Of a stretch of 64,000 bases of DNA, positions 22,178-35,403 are shown one piece after another. The translations under genes and the position numbers were made by a program. Position 1 is the stretch's first letter; the number at the start of each line of letters is the position of its first letter. This DNA is from Sipunculus nudus (Eukaryota > Annelida > Sipuncula > Golfingiida > Sipunculidae): the NCBI GenBank assembly GCA_026874595.1, contig CM049309.1:22675033-22739032 (forward strand). Direction: 5' to 3'. The notes below the pieces were generated by a model. That model made no database searches. It was given only the letters and a program-made list of their open reading frames with translations, and was not told where the DNA came from.

Positions 22178-25100
22178 ACTTTACTAAAAGTGGTCTTAAT
22201 TCACAGGTCTTATTAGACAGGTCAGTTAAACCCAATGTGAGCGTTCCGTTTTACAAAAGGGTCGCATAAGAAAGTTGGTCTTTCAGACATGTTCAATTGT
22301 ATATTATATTATCATTGTGGCCTGACAATGACTTATGAAGTATTTCCTGTAGAACCAAATGGTTGAACGGGTGTTTAGCACTTCAATAGTTATTCACACG
22401 ATTTGGTCCGAATTGTGATCTGCCGAATCCAAGAAAGATGGCCATCTACCTTAACTGGATTGAAAAAAAAATTAAATAAACCGTTATAAAATTTAACAGA
22501 CACCATTCAGGAATGTTTGCAGAGAGAGAGAATGAGAGACGTGCGAGTGTATCGTTCGATTGCACAAGGTTATCCTGTTATTGCACTGAAAATTAATACT
22601 CCTTATATTATAAGAAGAGTACATGATCTATTTATTCTACAAATCATCACTTTCCTCATTTTCTCATTTTCTTCCTTATTATAAACGGGTGAACCTGTCT
22701 TTGTTTAAAAGTAGTCATATATTAGGGTCTGCGAAACTTAAATCTATTTAATCATTTTAACTCAGTATTATTTTGAACCATTTCATCTGTTGGTTGGCCG
22801 TTTCAACAGTTACCCTGAGATGAAGAAATGGGTATTCATAATAGAGGTTCAGTACTTCACTATTTATAGGTACTTCCATATTAGTTATGTATATCAAAAT
22901 AAATCTTGACATTACGCATGGTAAGATCCCTATGATCAGATGACTTTCATTCGGTATGGTTTGTGCAAAATGGCAAAACGTGATCGTGTAGTATGATGAG
23001 TTGAAATTATTGTATCTCCATAATGTCTTTATTCCTAGTTCTTTTCATTAACAAATACCTTCTTTCTACTTCTTGGCTTCTTTTTCACAAAATTGTATAA
23101 TTTGATGCTTTCTGACCTTAATTGTTACCAGACATGACCAGTTTATTACAACAACGATCTTTTTTACAATTAGTTATCCATTATTTTCTTGTAACCAATT
23201 TTTTCAAAATAATTATTTTAAGAACGATCTGATTGTATTGTTTTTTATTTCTTAGTATATGGTTTATAAGTATAATATATAATCCGTGCAATGTTATATT
23301 TAAATCATTTTTAATCAATTTTTTATGAAAACGTGACCCTTTTTAATACTTTTTAATGTCCCATTTGATATCTTATTTGTTTGCATGTATTGTATATGTT
23401 AAAGCTGGCAAAAATGTACTGATTCTTCGCCAGGTCAAAGGTAACCTAAACTTTAGTGGAAGTGATTCATCCTAAACAGTGGTCTCCTGACGGGGGACAA
23501 TTGCTGTTTGCTAATGATTGATTAATTATAATACATATGTTAATTAATAACTTGTTTATGTTATTTAACTAACAGCTCTGATTTTTGCATTTATACCTGC
23601 CATAAAGGATGAACGAGTCAGATTTATATTGGTGATCCATCTATTAACTATGGTAAATAGAACAATATAGTACCACTTGATCTAAATACGTCACGTGATT
23701 TATGGCTTCCACATATTGTCCCTAATGATTAACGAACTAACGAGTCAGCAATCAGTATGGCTCCCATTTTAAAACATGGGCGGATCCAGAGATAACAGGG
23801 GGCCCCTGCCCCCCTGGCTTTCTATGTTTTTTTTTGCTTTAAATCTATTTTCTGTCCCCAATACCCCGTGAGGTAAGGACCCGCCTGTGTCACGTTTGTG
23901 TATTAATATCCAGTTACTAATATCCTAAGTCTCCCCTGTGCATTTATTCTCTGCCCAGATCTCCTGAGTATTGAGGACCCGCCTGTGTCTCGTCTATAAC
24001 TTTACTTCCTGCCCACAATATCCCTTCTTCTGTGTCTCTTCAGTGTATTCATTCCGTATTAACCAAATTGTGTATAGATGATGGGTTGTCACATGAGAAG
24101 CCAGTGGAGTTCTCCCAAGACAGGAGTAATACTATCGAATATATAGCATTTCATCACAATCCATTGCTGCCTTAATTTTATCCCGATGATGGTGTAAAAG
24201 CGAGCAGAATCCGTTCACACCAAAGTTATATATGCAGGGGGGTATAGAATATTTTGGCATCGGGAGTGGCGGGGGGGGGGGGGGGGGGCGGTGGCTTAGC
24301 CCTCCTCTAACATATAAATCCGAGATATGATATGCATGAATTACAACTTTTCTGCTCAGGGTTTGAATTTAAGTGTTAACATTCGTGAAGTGCGGTAGCT
24401 ATTGTTAATAAGTCATGTAGATTAGGAGACGTTTAATATGAGTCATCAAAATAGAAAATACCCTAAATGTACAAATAAGCATAAGTATGATGTCGTTTAT
24501 TTCTCTCTAAATGCTCACGTTTTTTTTTCATTAGATATTTACACATGGAATTATATGAAGCGAACACTCAATTTCCAGGACCTGAACAGGAGAGTTATTG
24601 AAGAGGAACGGATGCGACAATCAATTGTTTCATCAGGATTCAAGGAAGCCTGGAGATTTTATGTTTGGATTTATTTATATGCTGTGATTAAATCACATTT
24701 ATAATTGAAAACAGTCCTATACAATCCTGTCATACGGTTTAGGCTAAATGTCAAAATGATAGCATACTCAAGGTTTCTTTGTTTTTTTTTCGGGGAGAAA
24801 TTGGTCAATATTTGATAGTACGAGAAAATACCTGTTTATGGAACTTACTTGTCTCAATTCCTTTCCAAGAAACTGGTTACTGATACAACAACCTGGATGT
24901 ACATTTGGTCCAATCAATTGTCTCATGATTTTAAAGGTGCAGGATATCATATGAAACTTCACTACAATTTGTCCAGCTGTTAAGTGTGTATACAAATAGT
25001 TGTCGGAGGGTGTAATTAAGACAGTTGGAGCCCGGTACATATAATAGCTGTCTGCGTCTGTTTACCACGCTGACCACGATCAAGTTTCGAGGCGACTTGA

Positions 25101-25434
25101 AATCATTTAACAAGTTAGAGAGGACGTTTATGTACGGTTGTTATGATATATGAACACAAAGCAGACTAATTCCTACTATTACTATATTAATTGGGTAAAA
25201 AAGGATCTGCCGACACACGTCACCAAACGCCTTCCGCAGATAGATTCTTGCCTTTAATCTGTCCTCGTATAAGGCCTATACATTCGTGTCGCATCATCGC
25301 GCCTTTATTTTTTGGAAACCGCTGATGGGGCCTGCCATTCTGCGTACACAATAATACCCGGGTGTTACAAGTCGCATGTGGAAATTATGGGTACACTTAT
25401 GTACACGCGTACGTTTAAATGACAGGTGACTGCT
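22178..25434. other. Intergenic, nothing recognised
   Basis: AT-rich sequence with a poly-G tract at 24271-24288. The short block 23777-23830 (gggcggatccagag...ggggcccctgcccccct) looks repeat-derived. No exon is supported. Confidence 0.4.
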
Positions 25435-27785
25435 CTCCGACAGTTATCACTTCCTTAATGTTACGGGAGGGTGGCTGCTCTCAGGCAGTGATCGCTTTCT
25501 CAAGGTTGGGGAGGGTGGCTGCTCTCTGACAGTGATCACTTCCTTAATGTTTGGGGAGGGTGGCTGCTCTTCGACAGTGATCACTTCCTTAATGTTACGG
25601 GAGGATGGCTGCTCTCTGACAGTGAGCACTTTCTTAATGTTACAAGAGGGTGGCTGCTCTCTGACAGTGATCACTTCCTTTATGTAACGGGAGGGTGGCT
25701 GCTCTTCGACAGTGATCACTTCCTTAATGTTACGGGAGGGTGGCTGCTCTCAGGCAGTGATCGCTTTTTCAATGTTGGGGAGGGTGGCTGCTCTCTGACA
25801 GTGATCACTTCCTTAATGTTTGGGGAGGGTGGCTGCTCTTCGACAGTGATCACTTCCTTAATGTTACGGGAAGGTGGCTGCTCTAAGACAGTGATCACTT
25901 TCTCAATGTTGGGGAGGGTGGCTGCTCTCTGACAGCGATCACTTTCTCAATGTTGGGGAGGGTGGCTGCTCTCTGACAGTGATCACTTTCTTAATGTTAC
26001 GGGAGGGTGGCTGCTCTCTGACAGTGATCACTTCCTTAATGTAACGGGAGGGTGGCTGCTCTTCGACAGTGATCACTTCCTTAATGTTACGGGAGGGTGG
26101 CTACTTTCAGGCAGTGATCGCTTTCTCAATGTTGTGGAGGGTGGCTGCTCTCCGACAGCGATCACTTCCTTAATGTAACGGGAGGGTGGCTGCTCTTCGA
26201 CAGTGATCGCTTCCTAAATGTTACGGGAGGATGGCTGCTCTCAGGCAGTGATTGCTTTCTCAATGTTGGGGAGGATGGCTGCTCTCCAACAGTGTTCACT
26301 TTCTTAATGTAACGGGAGGGTGGCTGCTCTTCGACAGTGATCGCTTCCTTAATGTTACGGGAGGGTGGCTGCTCTCAGAGAGTGATCACTTCCTTAATGT
26401 TACGGGAGGATGGCTGCTCTCAGGCAGTGATTGCTTTCTCAATGTTGGGGAGGGTGGCTGCTCTCTGACAGTGATCACTTCCTTAATGTAACGGGAGGGT
26501 GGCTGCTCTTCGACAGTGATCACTTCCTCAATGTTACGGGAGGATGGCTGCTCTCAGGCAGTGATCGCTTTCTTAATGTTGGGGAGTGTGGCTGCTCTCC
26601 GACAGTGATCACTTCCTTAATGTAACGGGAGGGTGGCTGCTCTTCGACAGTGATCGCTTCCTTAATGTAACGGGAGGGTGGCTACTCTAAGACAGTGATC
26701 ACTTTCTCAATGTTGGGGAGGGTGGCTGCTCTCTGACAGTGATCACTTTCTCAATGTTGGGGAGGGTGGCTGCTCTCTGACAGTGATCACTTTCTTAATG
26801 TTACGGGAGGGTGGCTGCTCTCTGACAGTGATCACTTCCTTAATGTAACGGGAGGGTGGCTGCTCTTCGACAGTGATCACTTCCTTAATGTTACGGGAGG
26901 GTGGCTACTTTCAGGCAGTGATCGCTTTCTCAATGTTGTGGAGGGTGGCTGCTCTCCGACAGCGATCACTTCCTTAATGTAACGGGAGGGTGGCTGCTCT
27001 TCGACAGTGATCGCTTCCTTAATGTTACGGGAGGATGGCTGCTCTCAGGCAGTGATTGCTTTCTCAATGTTGGGGATGGTGGCTGCTCTCCGACAGTGAT
27101 CACTTTCTTAATATAACGGGAGGGTGGCTGCTCTTCGACAGTGATCGCTTCCTTAATGTTACGGGAGGGTGGCTGCTCTCAGACAGTGGTCACTTCCTTA
27201 ATGTTACGGGAGGATGGCTGCTCTCAGGCAGTGATTGCTTTCTCAATGTTGGGGAGGGTGGCTGCTCTCTGACAGTGATCACTTCCTTAATGTAACGGGA
27301 GGGTGGCTGCTCTTCGACAGTGATCACTTCCTTAATGTTACGGGAGGATGGCTGCTCTCAGGCAGTGATCGCTTTCTTAATGTTGGGGAGTGTGGCTGCT
27401 CTCCGACAGTGATCACTTCCTTTATGTAACGGGAGGGTGGCTGCTCTTCGACAGTGATCGCTTCCTTAATGTTACGGGAGGGTAGCTACTCTCAGGCAGT
27501 GATCACTGGCTCAATGTTGGGGAGGGTGGCTGCTCTCCGACAGTGATCACTTCCTTAATGTAACGGGAGGGTGGCTGCTCTTCGACAGTGATCGCTTCCT
27601 TAATGTTATGGGAGGATGGCTGCACTCAGACAGTGATCACTTTCTCAATCATTGGGGAGGGTGGGTGCTCTCTGACAGTGATCACTTTCTCAATGTTGGG
27701 GAGGGTGGCTGCTCTCTGACAGTGATCACTTCCTTAATGTTTGGGGAGGGTGGCTGCTCTCCGACAGTGATCATTTACTTAATGT
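25435..27785. repeat. 45-bp minisatellite with ~804-bp higher-order repeat
   Basis: About 52 tandem units of the type gacagtgatcacttcctt-aatgttacgggagggtggc-tgctctct (45 bp, each with the palindrome gtgatcac) with recurring variants. The variant pattern repeats with an offset of 804 bp: the arrangement beginning at 25977 recurs at 26781, and open frames at 26252 and 27056 have nearly the same translation. Because 45 is a multiple of three, open frames appear on both strands; I do not consider them genes. Confidence 0.95.
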
Positions 27786-29650
27786 AAACGTCGTTTTAAC
27801 TTCGTCTGTTGGTACCACATATTTGGGCAATGATGAATGGACTGCCAAAAAGGTTTTAATCCTGAAAACTATCTCTTCCGTTGTCGGTTGGGGATGTGTC
27901 CTGATCTATGTAGTCTTACGAGAAACCCTTAATACATCGCTTGGGGTATAATTGTATTTCCTCGAGGTCCTAGTTCTCTGGAGTGCGGAAAAATGAGGTT
28001 TCTGTCACAAGATGCCAAGCATATAGAGTTACTACCCTATATGCAAGTTGATTTTAGATTTTTACAACAAAGTATATTTAACTAAATTATAATCTATGTG
28101 CACTTCCCACATCAAATGACATTTCTCTCTCACTCATTATAAATATAACTTGTATTTGTTTTGTATGCAACAATTTATTGCCAATTTATCTTTGCATATC
28201 TATTTTATCTTTTCTCATCAAATCTATCATATCATTTTGACTTTATTGTTATCTTAAGTATTTGAAGAGGACATCCGCCAATCCTGTCTTCCTGTTGCTT
28301 CGCCATGTAAACAGTTAATCTGAAATTAAGAAAAGGTTAATAAGAAAAGAATTTCGCCCACTTACCAATATCAAATAAGTCCTTGCGTTACTCATACTTT
28401 AAATGGCTACACTCATGCCAGGGTGTTTGATTAAGAATACGAAGTGAGAAAATCATTTCGTGATGTGTATGTTATGATACATGGAAATGATATATTTTTT
28501 TATGCTAATAATTCTCCGGCAATATTTTGGACAAATATTCTCTTTCTATTTGATGTATGGTTTCTTTTTCCATAAATTGTAAAATGCAATACTTTAAGCG
28601 TATTAAACTGTAAGAAGAGTGTGTGAAAATCACAACTTACTTTATATTTTTTTGTAATTCATTTTCTTGTAACCAAGATGATATGAATGGATGGAAACGC
28701 ATGCATGTGTGATCTTGTTTTCTTATAACCAGGCTTAATACTATTTCACTATGCGTGATAATTTATTATTTAAATTCCTTTTTATTTATTTTTTTTACAA
28801 AAAGGTAATTTTATACCAACCGTTTTTTTTAACTTTAGATTGTTCAATTTTTTTTTTTATTTATTGACACATATATTTAATGGAATAAAGGTATTACATC
28901 GACCTGGTCTAGTTAATGTACAGGTTTTTTTTTTTGATTTGTCAATTATTCTCTCTTACTCAATTACATTACAGTCTTGCACTTAGGTAGATGTGGTAAT
29001 AAAAGCCTTATATGAGACAAATCTTAATGAAAATAACTAACATTTATATTTTTACAATACTGTTCTTCTATCTTCACGTTTTGGAATATTTTTGACGTTT
29101 AACAACATATCGACAGCTTTTAAATGCAGTGGCATTCGAGCATGTGGCCAGTGACCTTGTCCTTCATCAATAAGTGGACGTTGACATTTTGTAAAAATAA
29201 ACTGTTTCCCGAGGTACTGTTTATGCTTGCATTTTCTAAATATATAACAAGATGTGGTCCTGTTGGTTCTGCTTGTTCCTTCATTAATACCCCCTCCCTA
29301 CCTACGGGGTTCAGGCTGATAGAGGTTGATGACTATATTTCTTTGTCAATATTTAGGCCAACCTTTTGGTGGACTTGCTTATATATAGTTCCCCCTGAAT
29401 GCAAAACCGTCATTTGCAAAATTATTTTGCCCCTTTTCTTCTGCCGGTATATGCGCAAGATCCAAAATATGGCTGATTAAAAAAAAACAACTTTCATTTG
29501 GGTAAAATATTACTCACAGGTGACATATTTGTATATGATTATTATTTTAACAATTACCTAATATCCAAGGTCGTACACTGCATGGCCGGTTTCCTATTAT
29601 CGCTATTGCAGGCGCCGGAGAGGGATTGGGAGACTTATAGTAAACACTCG
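27786..29650. other. Intergenic, nothing recognised
   Basis: AT-rich sequence with T-runs. No supportable exon. Confidence 0.45.
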
Positions 29651-29655
29651 GCGAT

Positions 29656-30004
29656 ACTCGGGGGTTATACACTCCAGTAGGCCCAGACATCCTTCGTGTA
29701 ACCGCTGCTTGGTATGGCAAGGTTCTCAGGGCAGGAACACCAGGATGCGTCGGTCTGATAACACTCGTATCGGCATAGGGCCAAGAATCAGAACAATGAG
29801 AGCTTGTGTCCCGGTGTACTCAAACCAACGACAGCAGGTGTCGCATGTTTAAAATTTGGGATTGTTGCACAATGCAACACCAAGCTTTCAGTGGTCTCGT
29901 AACAACACTGTGATCCTGCCCTGAAAACATTGCCATACCAAGCAGCGGTTACACGTGGCACGGTCTGGTACGACTACAGTGTATAACCACTGCGTCAGGA
30001 GCGT
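29656..30004. mobile_element. Fold-back / MITE-like element, copy 1
   Basis: The left portion (ggttatacactccagt, then gtgtaaccgctgcttggtat and ggcaaggttctcagggcagg) is the imperfect reverse complement of the right portion (tcctgccctgaaaacattgc, ataccaagcagcggttacac, agtgtataacc), giving long terminal inverted repeats of roughly 90 bp. The 10-mer actcggcgat flanks both ends (29646-29655 and 30005-30014) and may be the target duplication. A 9-10 bp duplication with long inverted repeats would suit a Mutator-like element. A relative lies at 43325-43520. Confidence 0.7.
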
Positions 30005-30129
30005 ACTCGGCGATGGCAAACAATTAGTTTTAATTTACTTTTTTAAATCACCTGCTTCAAGTTTATGTAAATATGACCAAATTTCATAGACACTCTGCTG
30101 CGATTATAGATTCATGTTGATGACCCATT

Positions 30130-31000
30130 TATCAACGCACGGCAACCGTGCGTTTTTCAAAGGCCACAGGGAATCCGCAACAACCGTAAAGCCGTGGTCC
30201 CAACCCGCCGTACTTGCAAGTACGTGCTGTCTACTTGCAAAAACGTGGGCAAACTTGGGCATCCATACGTTGTGAGTAACTTTCGCTGCGTTCGGGCTGC
30301 GTTCGGGCTACGGATTCACCCCCGACATCTGGCGAAAAAACTCAACAACATGCTAGTGAGTAAGGGCACCGTTAATGAGCAGCACGTGTAAGTACTGCCT
30401 CCTACGACAACGTGGCAATCGCACGAAGATCGTACGTTACAAGTACGTTGTAAGCACGTACAACTCACTTACGACGTGCGCGTCGTACGATGCACGCAAA
30501 CGCTCACGGGCTTACACCTTGCGCAACCGTGCGTTCACGCACTCCCTCCCTACTCTTGCCACTCCCTCCCCACATTTTCAGAAAAACGTGGCGGCCGTGG
30601 CCTCCCCAAAAAAAAACGTACGGACCAAAAACACGCACGGTGGGTTGTGACAGGGGCTTAATTGACATTAGCGCAAGCGCTTAAGTTGATGCGGCGGCCG
30701 TGCGTCAGGCAGGAACCTACGGGCTGCGTACGGGCTGCGTACGGGCACCGTACAGTAGACGCATGGATGTCGTAGGATACCCGTGCGATTTTTAACGCCT
30801 GTTCAACTACCCGATAGACGTCCGGTGTACCTGCGGCTTTCGTAAGGGGTCTTTTTTCGGCTTCAGCAAGGTTACCTTGCGGCGTCCGCAGGGTAAGTTT
30901 ACTTTACCGTACGAAGGCCGAAAGAATAAGGAAGAAACCGTGCCGTTCCCGCACGTCGGCATCTTAAGTATTCATGCGGTTTCAAAAACCGAACGGTGAT
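30130..31000. other. CpG-rich block downstream of the cysteine-rich gene
   Basis: About 870 bp that are visibly richer in CpG and in acgt/gtac motifs than the flanks, with internal direct repeats such as gggctgcgtacgggctgcgt (30721-30740) and cgttcgggctgcgttcggg (about 30289). Short open frames at 30194-30684 overlap in all three frames and show no protein features. It may be an unmethylated repeat element or a CpG island. Its end lies about 55 bp from the last coding exon of the minus-strand gene. Confidence 0.5.
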
Positions 31001-31053
31001 CTACGGTGTGCGGTGACCGCAGAGTGTTGTGAGCGAGGCTTAACGATCTCACC

Positions 31054-31129
31054 TTAGACAGCACCGCAGTCGGCTCTGCTTCCATCTTCTAAGAAATACT
31101 CCGCATTGCAACCGCCACAATAATTAGCA
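31054..31129 (-). CDS. Cysteine-rich gene, last coding exon 6
   Basis: Follows ttcaacag and encodes ANYCGGCNAEYFLEDGSRAD, then CGAV and TAA. The donor of the duplicate exon 4 (ccccag|gtgagc) is still visible here as ctaag|gtgaga, so the stop sits just before a possible splice site and an intron in the 3' UTR is likely. Confidence 0.8.
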
Positions 31130-31675
31130 CTGTTGAAATAAATGGCGACAAAGGGACAGTGAAATAATAAGCAAAATATATTTGGTTTCAAATGATAGCA
31201 ATCAGTCATTTAGTCAAAAAAAATCACCAGATGTTTGTTATGTTGATCTTGGTTAAATGAAACTGTGCCTGATTTACACATAAAATTGATGGTTCGATAT
31301 CCGGTAAGAATAACCTTACCATGTTACCTTACATCATTTTAGTTAATTGTAACCCTAACGATACTATGATACTTAAAACGTAATTTCTCATTTAAATAAG
31401 ATATACAGAATACCGCTGAACTGTGTATCAGTCATATCCAGACCTGTTTCTCATGTAACCATATACGTGTATTATTTTTCCCTAAGTTGACTATAATCAC
31501 CTGCACGTGGCCCCGGGCGCCCCTGGGCATGTGCTGACGCTACAGGGGTCAACAACACATTCCACATATCCCTCCGTACACTCTGAAATGACAAAACACA
31601 AAGGAATAATAATAATAAATAACAATAAAAATAATGATAATTAGAATAATAATAATTATAATAATAATAATAAAA

Positions 31676-31729
<54 letters not shown>

Positions 31730-34700
31730 TAACAATAATATAACAACAATAATAATAATAATTTTATTATTAATAATGCTAATAATAATAATAATAATAT
31801 TAACAATAGTACTAATTAAAAAATAATTACTAGATGCATACACCATGGAAATTTACACAATTGAGTTGTTAGTGACTGAATTTCGTATATTTTTATCCTG
31901 TGCTTAAGCAAGGACTGTTGTTTATGAAATGGAAATCACTGGTGCTAGGATTCTCCAGGAAACCCTCTCCTTTAAAAATGGCCAGCAAAGAACGGCAAAG
32001 TATGTTGTATCAATAAATCAAAAGAAGCAGACGTGAGGCATATATATGATATACGAATTGTACGTTAGAATGTTTTTTTTTTCTTCCGACAAACATAATT
32101 GGCACGACATCATCATTGCCAGAGTGATGGCAATTGTATATAAGCCATCTATGTAATAAATATAAATAATTATATTGTATATGACTGTATACTTTTGAGG
32201 TGTATGATAGATGAGTTGTATAATATGAAGCTTAAAGGACATCATGACAAACGACGGTTTTAGTTGTCAATTGATGGTAGTGTTAGGTATGATAAAAAAC
32301 ACATATATGTCATTGAAGACCTTGCACGCGAAAATGCAACTTAAAACTGTGAAAAGACAGGTTCAGGCAAAGAGAATTAAATGCTTGTCCTGAGCATTGT
32401 TGATTGTCATCAGGTTGACCGGAAACTGACGATCCTCCAAGATAAATGGCAGGTTGACACCTTTTGTTGCAAGTCCGTGGCAAAGAAATAACTTCAGCCT
32501 GGTTTTTCTTTTTTTTTTCTTTTTGCTTTGTTTTAAGTAAAATTAACGCAAACAGGTATATCAGGATTTTTCAGAAAATTTACAAAAGGTTTGCATAAAA
32601 ACGTAAATCCAATCCATTAAATTTCATGGTAATCAGAATCAACATTATTGTTTTTCTTATATATCATTAAAATAACAGATGAATTCCTTTGTCCCCATAT
32701 AGAAGCCGCCCATTCGTATGCATTTGTTCTGCCACTCTCCAGGTGAAACCGGGTTACCGAAGCGTGACAGTGTTTATACGTGATAAGTGTAGACTTAAAC
32801 ACGTGACTGATAAGGAGATTCTGGTGGAGGCTTTGAGGCTTCGAATGCAGAATCTAGTTTGTAAATAGAATCCCTATCAGTTTAAAGATGAACTGGTTAT
32901 ATAATATCATGTTTCAAAGACCGTGGAGATAGCGGATCCTAAATAAAATCGTGTGTATCCTCCCTCCCCCCCCCCCCCCCCCCGCGCGTTCTGTGTGTAA
33001 AGATTGTAGTAATTTGAACAACTTTTTTTATCAAACAACTCATGAATTGAAAACCATGGTTATTGCGGAAATATATTAATGATGGTATTTAAATCATCCT
33101 ACTTGTAAACCCGTAAAAATAAAACGGTGGTCTTGTAACTGGTCGTATTGTTAACCCAACTGAAACGCCCTCGCATTAAAAGCGGAGTCATGTGGTCTTT
33201 GTTTTAAATTAAATGATTTACTTCTTTTTGAGTATTGAGATCAATGGGGAGTAGCGTGGACTTGCGACCGCGAATAACACAATACGCTCCGTGACCAGTG
33301 AGCTCGAAATGCAGGTAAATCCCAAAGGCGCCTCCTAAAAGTACGTAGCAGGCGTGGAGGACCTTAAAGCATAAAAATATATTGGGCACCTACTGGGGGA
33401 ATATTAAAATTATTTAATGGACCCAATCACCTATTAAGCTTGTTAAATAAATACGAAACATAGCGTCTCCCTTTAAAGTAAATATGTATACCTGTCACAA
33501 TATTGCTTTGAAACCGTTTGCTTACTCCAGTAAACGAGTGTTGAAAATAGTGAACCGGGCGCGATCACAGGTCTCGACATAAATATAGCGCGTGGGGCCT
33601 TGTGCATTCCTGAGCCACATCATGTGTCAATCAGGAGATGCTCTGACTGACGTGGCCCAAAATTGTAATACATGTTCCCACTTACTGCAATAGCGCGTCT
33701 TGCGGCTCCCAATCGAACCTCCGGTCACGCGGCCTTATTATGGTAGACAAACACACGTGGACTGTGTTTACCATCACGCAGAGTCATAAGAAGGTGTTAG
33801 ACAACCGTCTGCGAGGTTGTGAGAATGTGAGCTGGGATGGTTTCGCTGGGAAATTTTGTATAAAGCAAAACTGAGCTGATCGTGTGAAAGAACATACATA
33901 ATATTGCTCCTGATTATTTCCCTTTAATAATGCAGCTTAATAGGGCATAAACCTGAAATTTAAAACAAACGTCCTAGAAGAGCACAAAGCCCATACCTGT
34001 GTTGAAATTCGAACGCCTTATCCGTAAGGAAGCAGGTAAGCCATTTCCTAGAAAAAAAAAACAAATGAGTATTGATTATATAGATAATAATGATAATAAT
34101 AATTAAAATAACAATTATTATAAAATGGGTGATGCTGTAATCCCTGTTACCTAATATTTTACTAGTTTTACTACATATATGACGCTGTTTTTTTCGAATG
34201 TGTGTTTGTGTTTATATGCTTGCCTTGTATTATTTCTGAATACTTATATTGATCTGGTTATTAATCAGAATACAATATCATGATGTGACTAATATCCTAT
34301 GTATTCATAAATTAATTATTACAATTATAATTTAAGAAAAACGTTATCCTACAGTGTTTTAACTGAGGCAGAATGGACGGGCTGGCCTCATATTAGTGAT
34401 GTATACTGATCCCGTAAGAGCAAAGTATTAAATACCTTCCGCTCAAGATGTACAAGAGACGTCAGTATAGATTTATTTCTCCCGAAATTATAAACCTAAT
34501 ACCAGTATACTGTGGTTGCCTTTTTGCTTGCGAGGGTTTTATTTTTCGCGATATTCGCGAATAGTAAATAATCAAGAAAATGAAACTTGAGAATTAGATG
34601 CCTCATACACTTAGTGAACACGAGGTTATGATGCATCTGCACAAACAGGTCAGTTATCTGGAATCATGTTTCAGTAATCAACAACCTTATTTGTACATAG

Positions 34701-35359
34701 TATTGGAACCATTCCGTGCCCACACATTATTTATTGCAATATTATAATGACTGTAACAGAAAAAAATGGTATTGTGTGGGACTTATTCATATCATAAAAT
34801 GAATACAAATACTTGTGAACTTTGGTTTTATTTTTTTCTGCTGCGATCGCGAAAATGAAACCCTCGCAAAATCTCAAACTGAAGAAATCGCGAAATTTCA
34901 GCCTCGCGAATCTGAGGCCAGCCACAGTAACTGCTCACCTGGGGCAGCGTCGCAGTCGGCTCTGGTTCCATCTTCTAAGAGATACTCCGCATTGCAACCG
35001 CCACAATAATTAGCCCTGTAGGAATAAATGGCGACAGAGGGACAGTGAAATAATAAGCAAAATGCACATTGTGTCAAATGATAACAATTAGTCATTTAGT
35101 AAAAAATATATCACCAGATGTTTGTTATGCTGATCTTGGTTAAATAAAAATGTGCTTGATTGACACTGAACTGTATTCATCAATCAATCATATTCAGACC
35201 TGTTTCTATTGTAACCATATACGTGTATTATTTTTCCCTAAGTTGACTATAATTACCTGCACGTGGCCCCGGGCGCCCCTGGACATGTGTTGACGCTACA
35301 GGGGTCGACAAAACAATTGACGTATCCCTCCTTACACTCTGAATTCACAAAACACAAAG

Positions 35360-35403
<44 letters not shown>

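Noticed and set aside
25447..27429. Repetitive ORFs on both strands over the 45-bp minisatellite
   Set aside because: A 45-bp unit without stops in some frames gives open frames automatically; they contain no non-repetitive sequence.
31472..31846. Ile/Leu-rich minus-strand ORF of 124 aa
   Set aside because: It runs through an (ATT)n tract and reads the true exon 5 (31501-31582) in the wrong frame.
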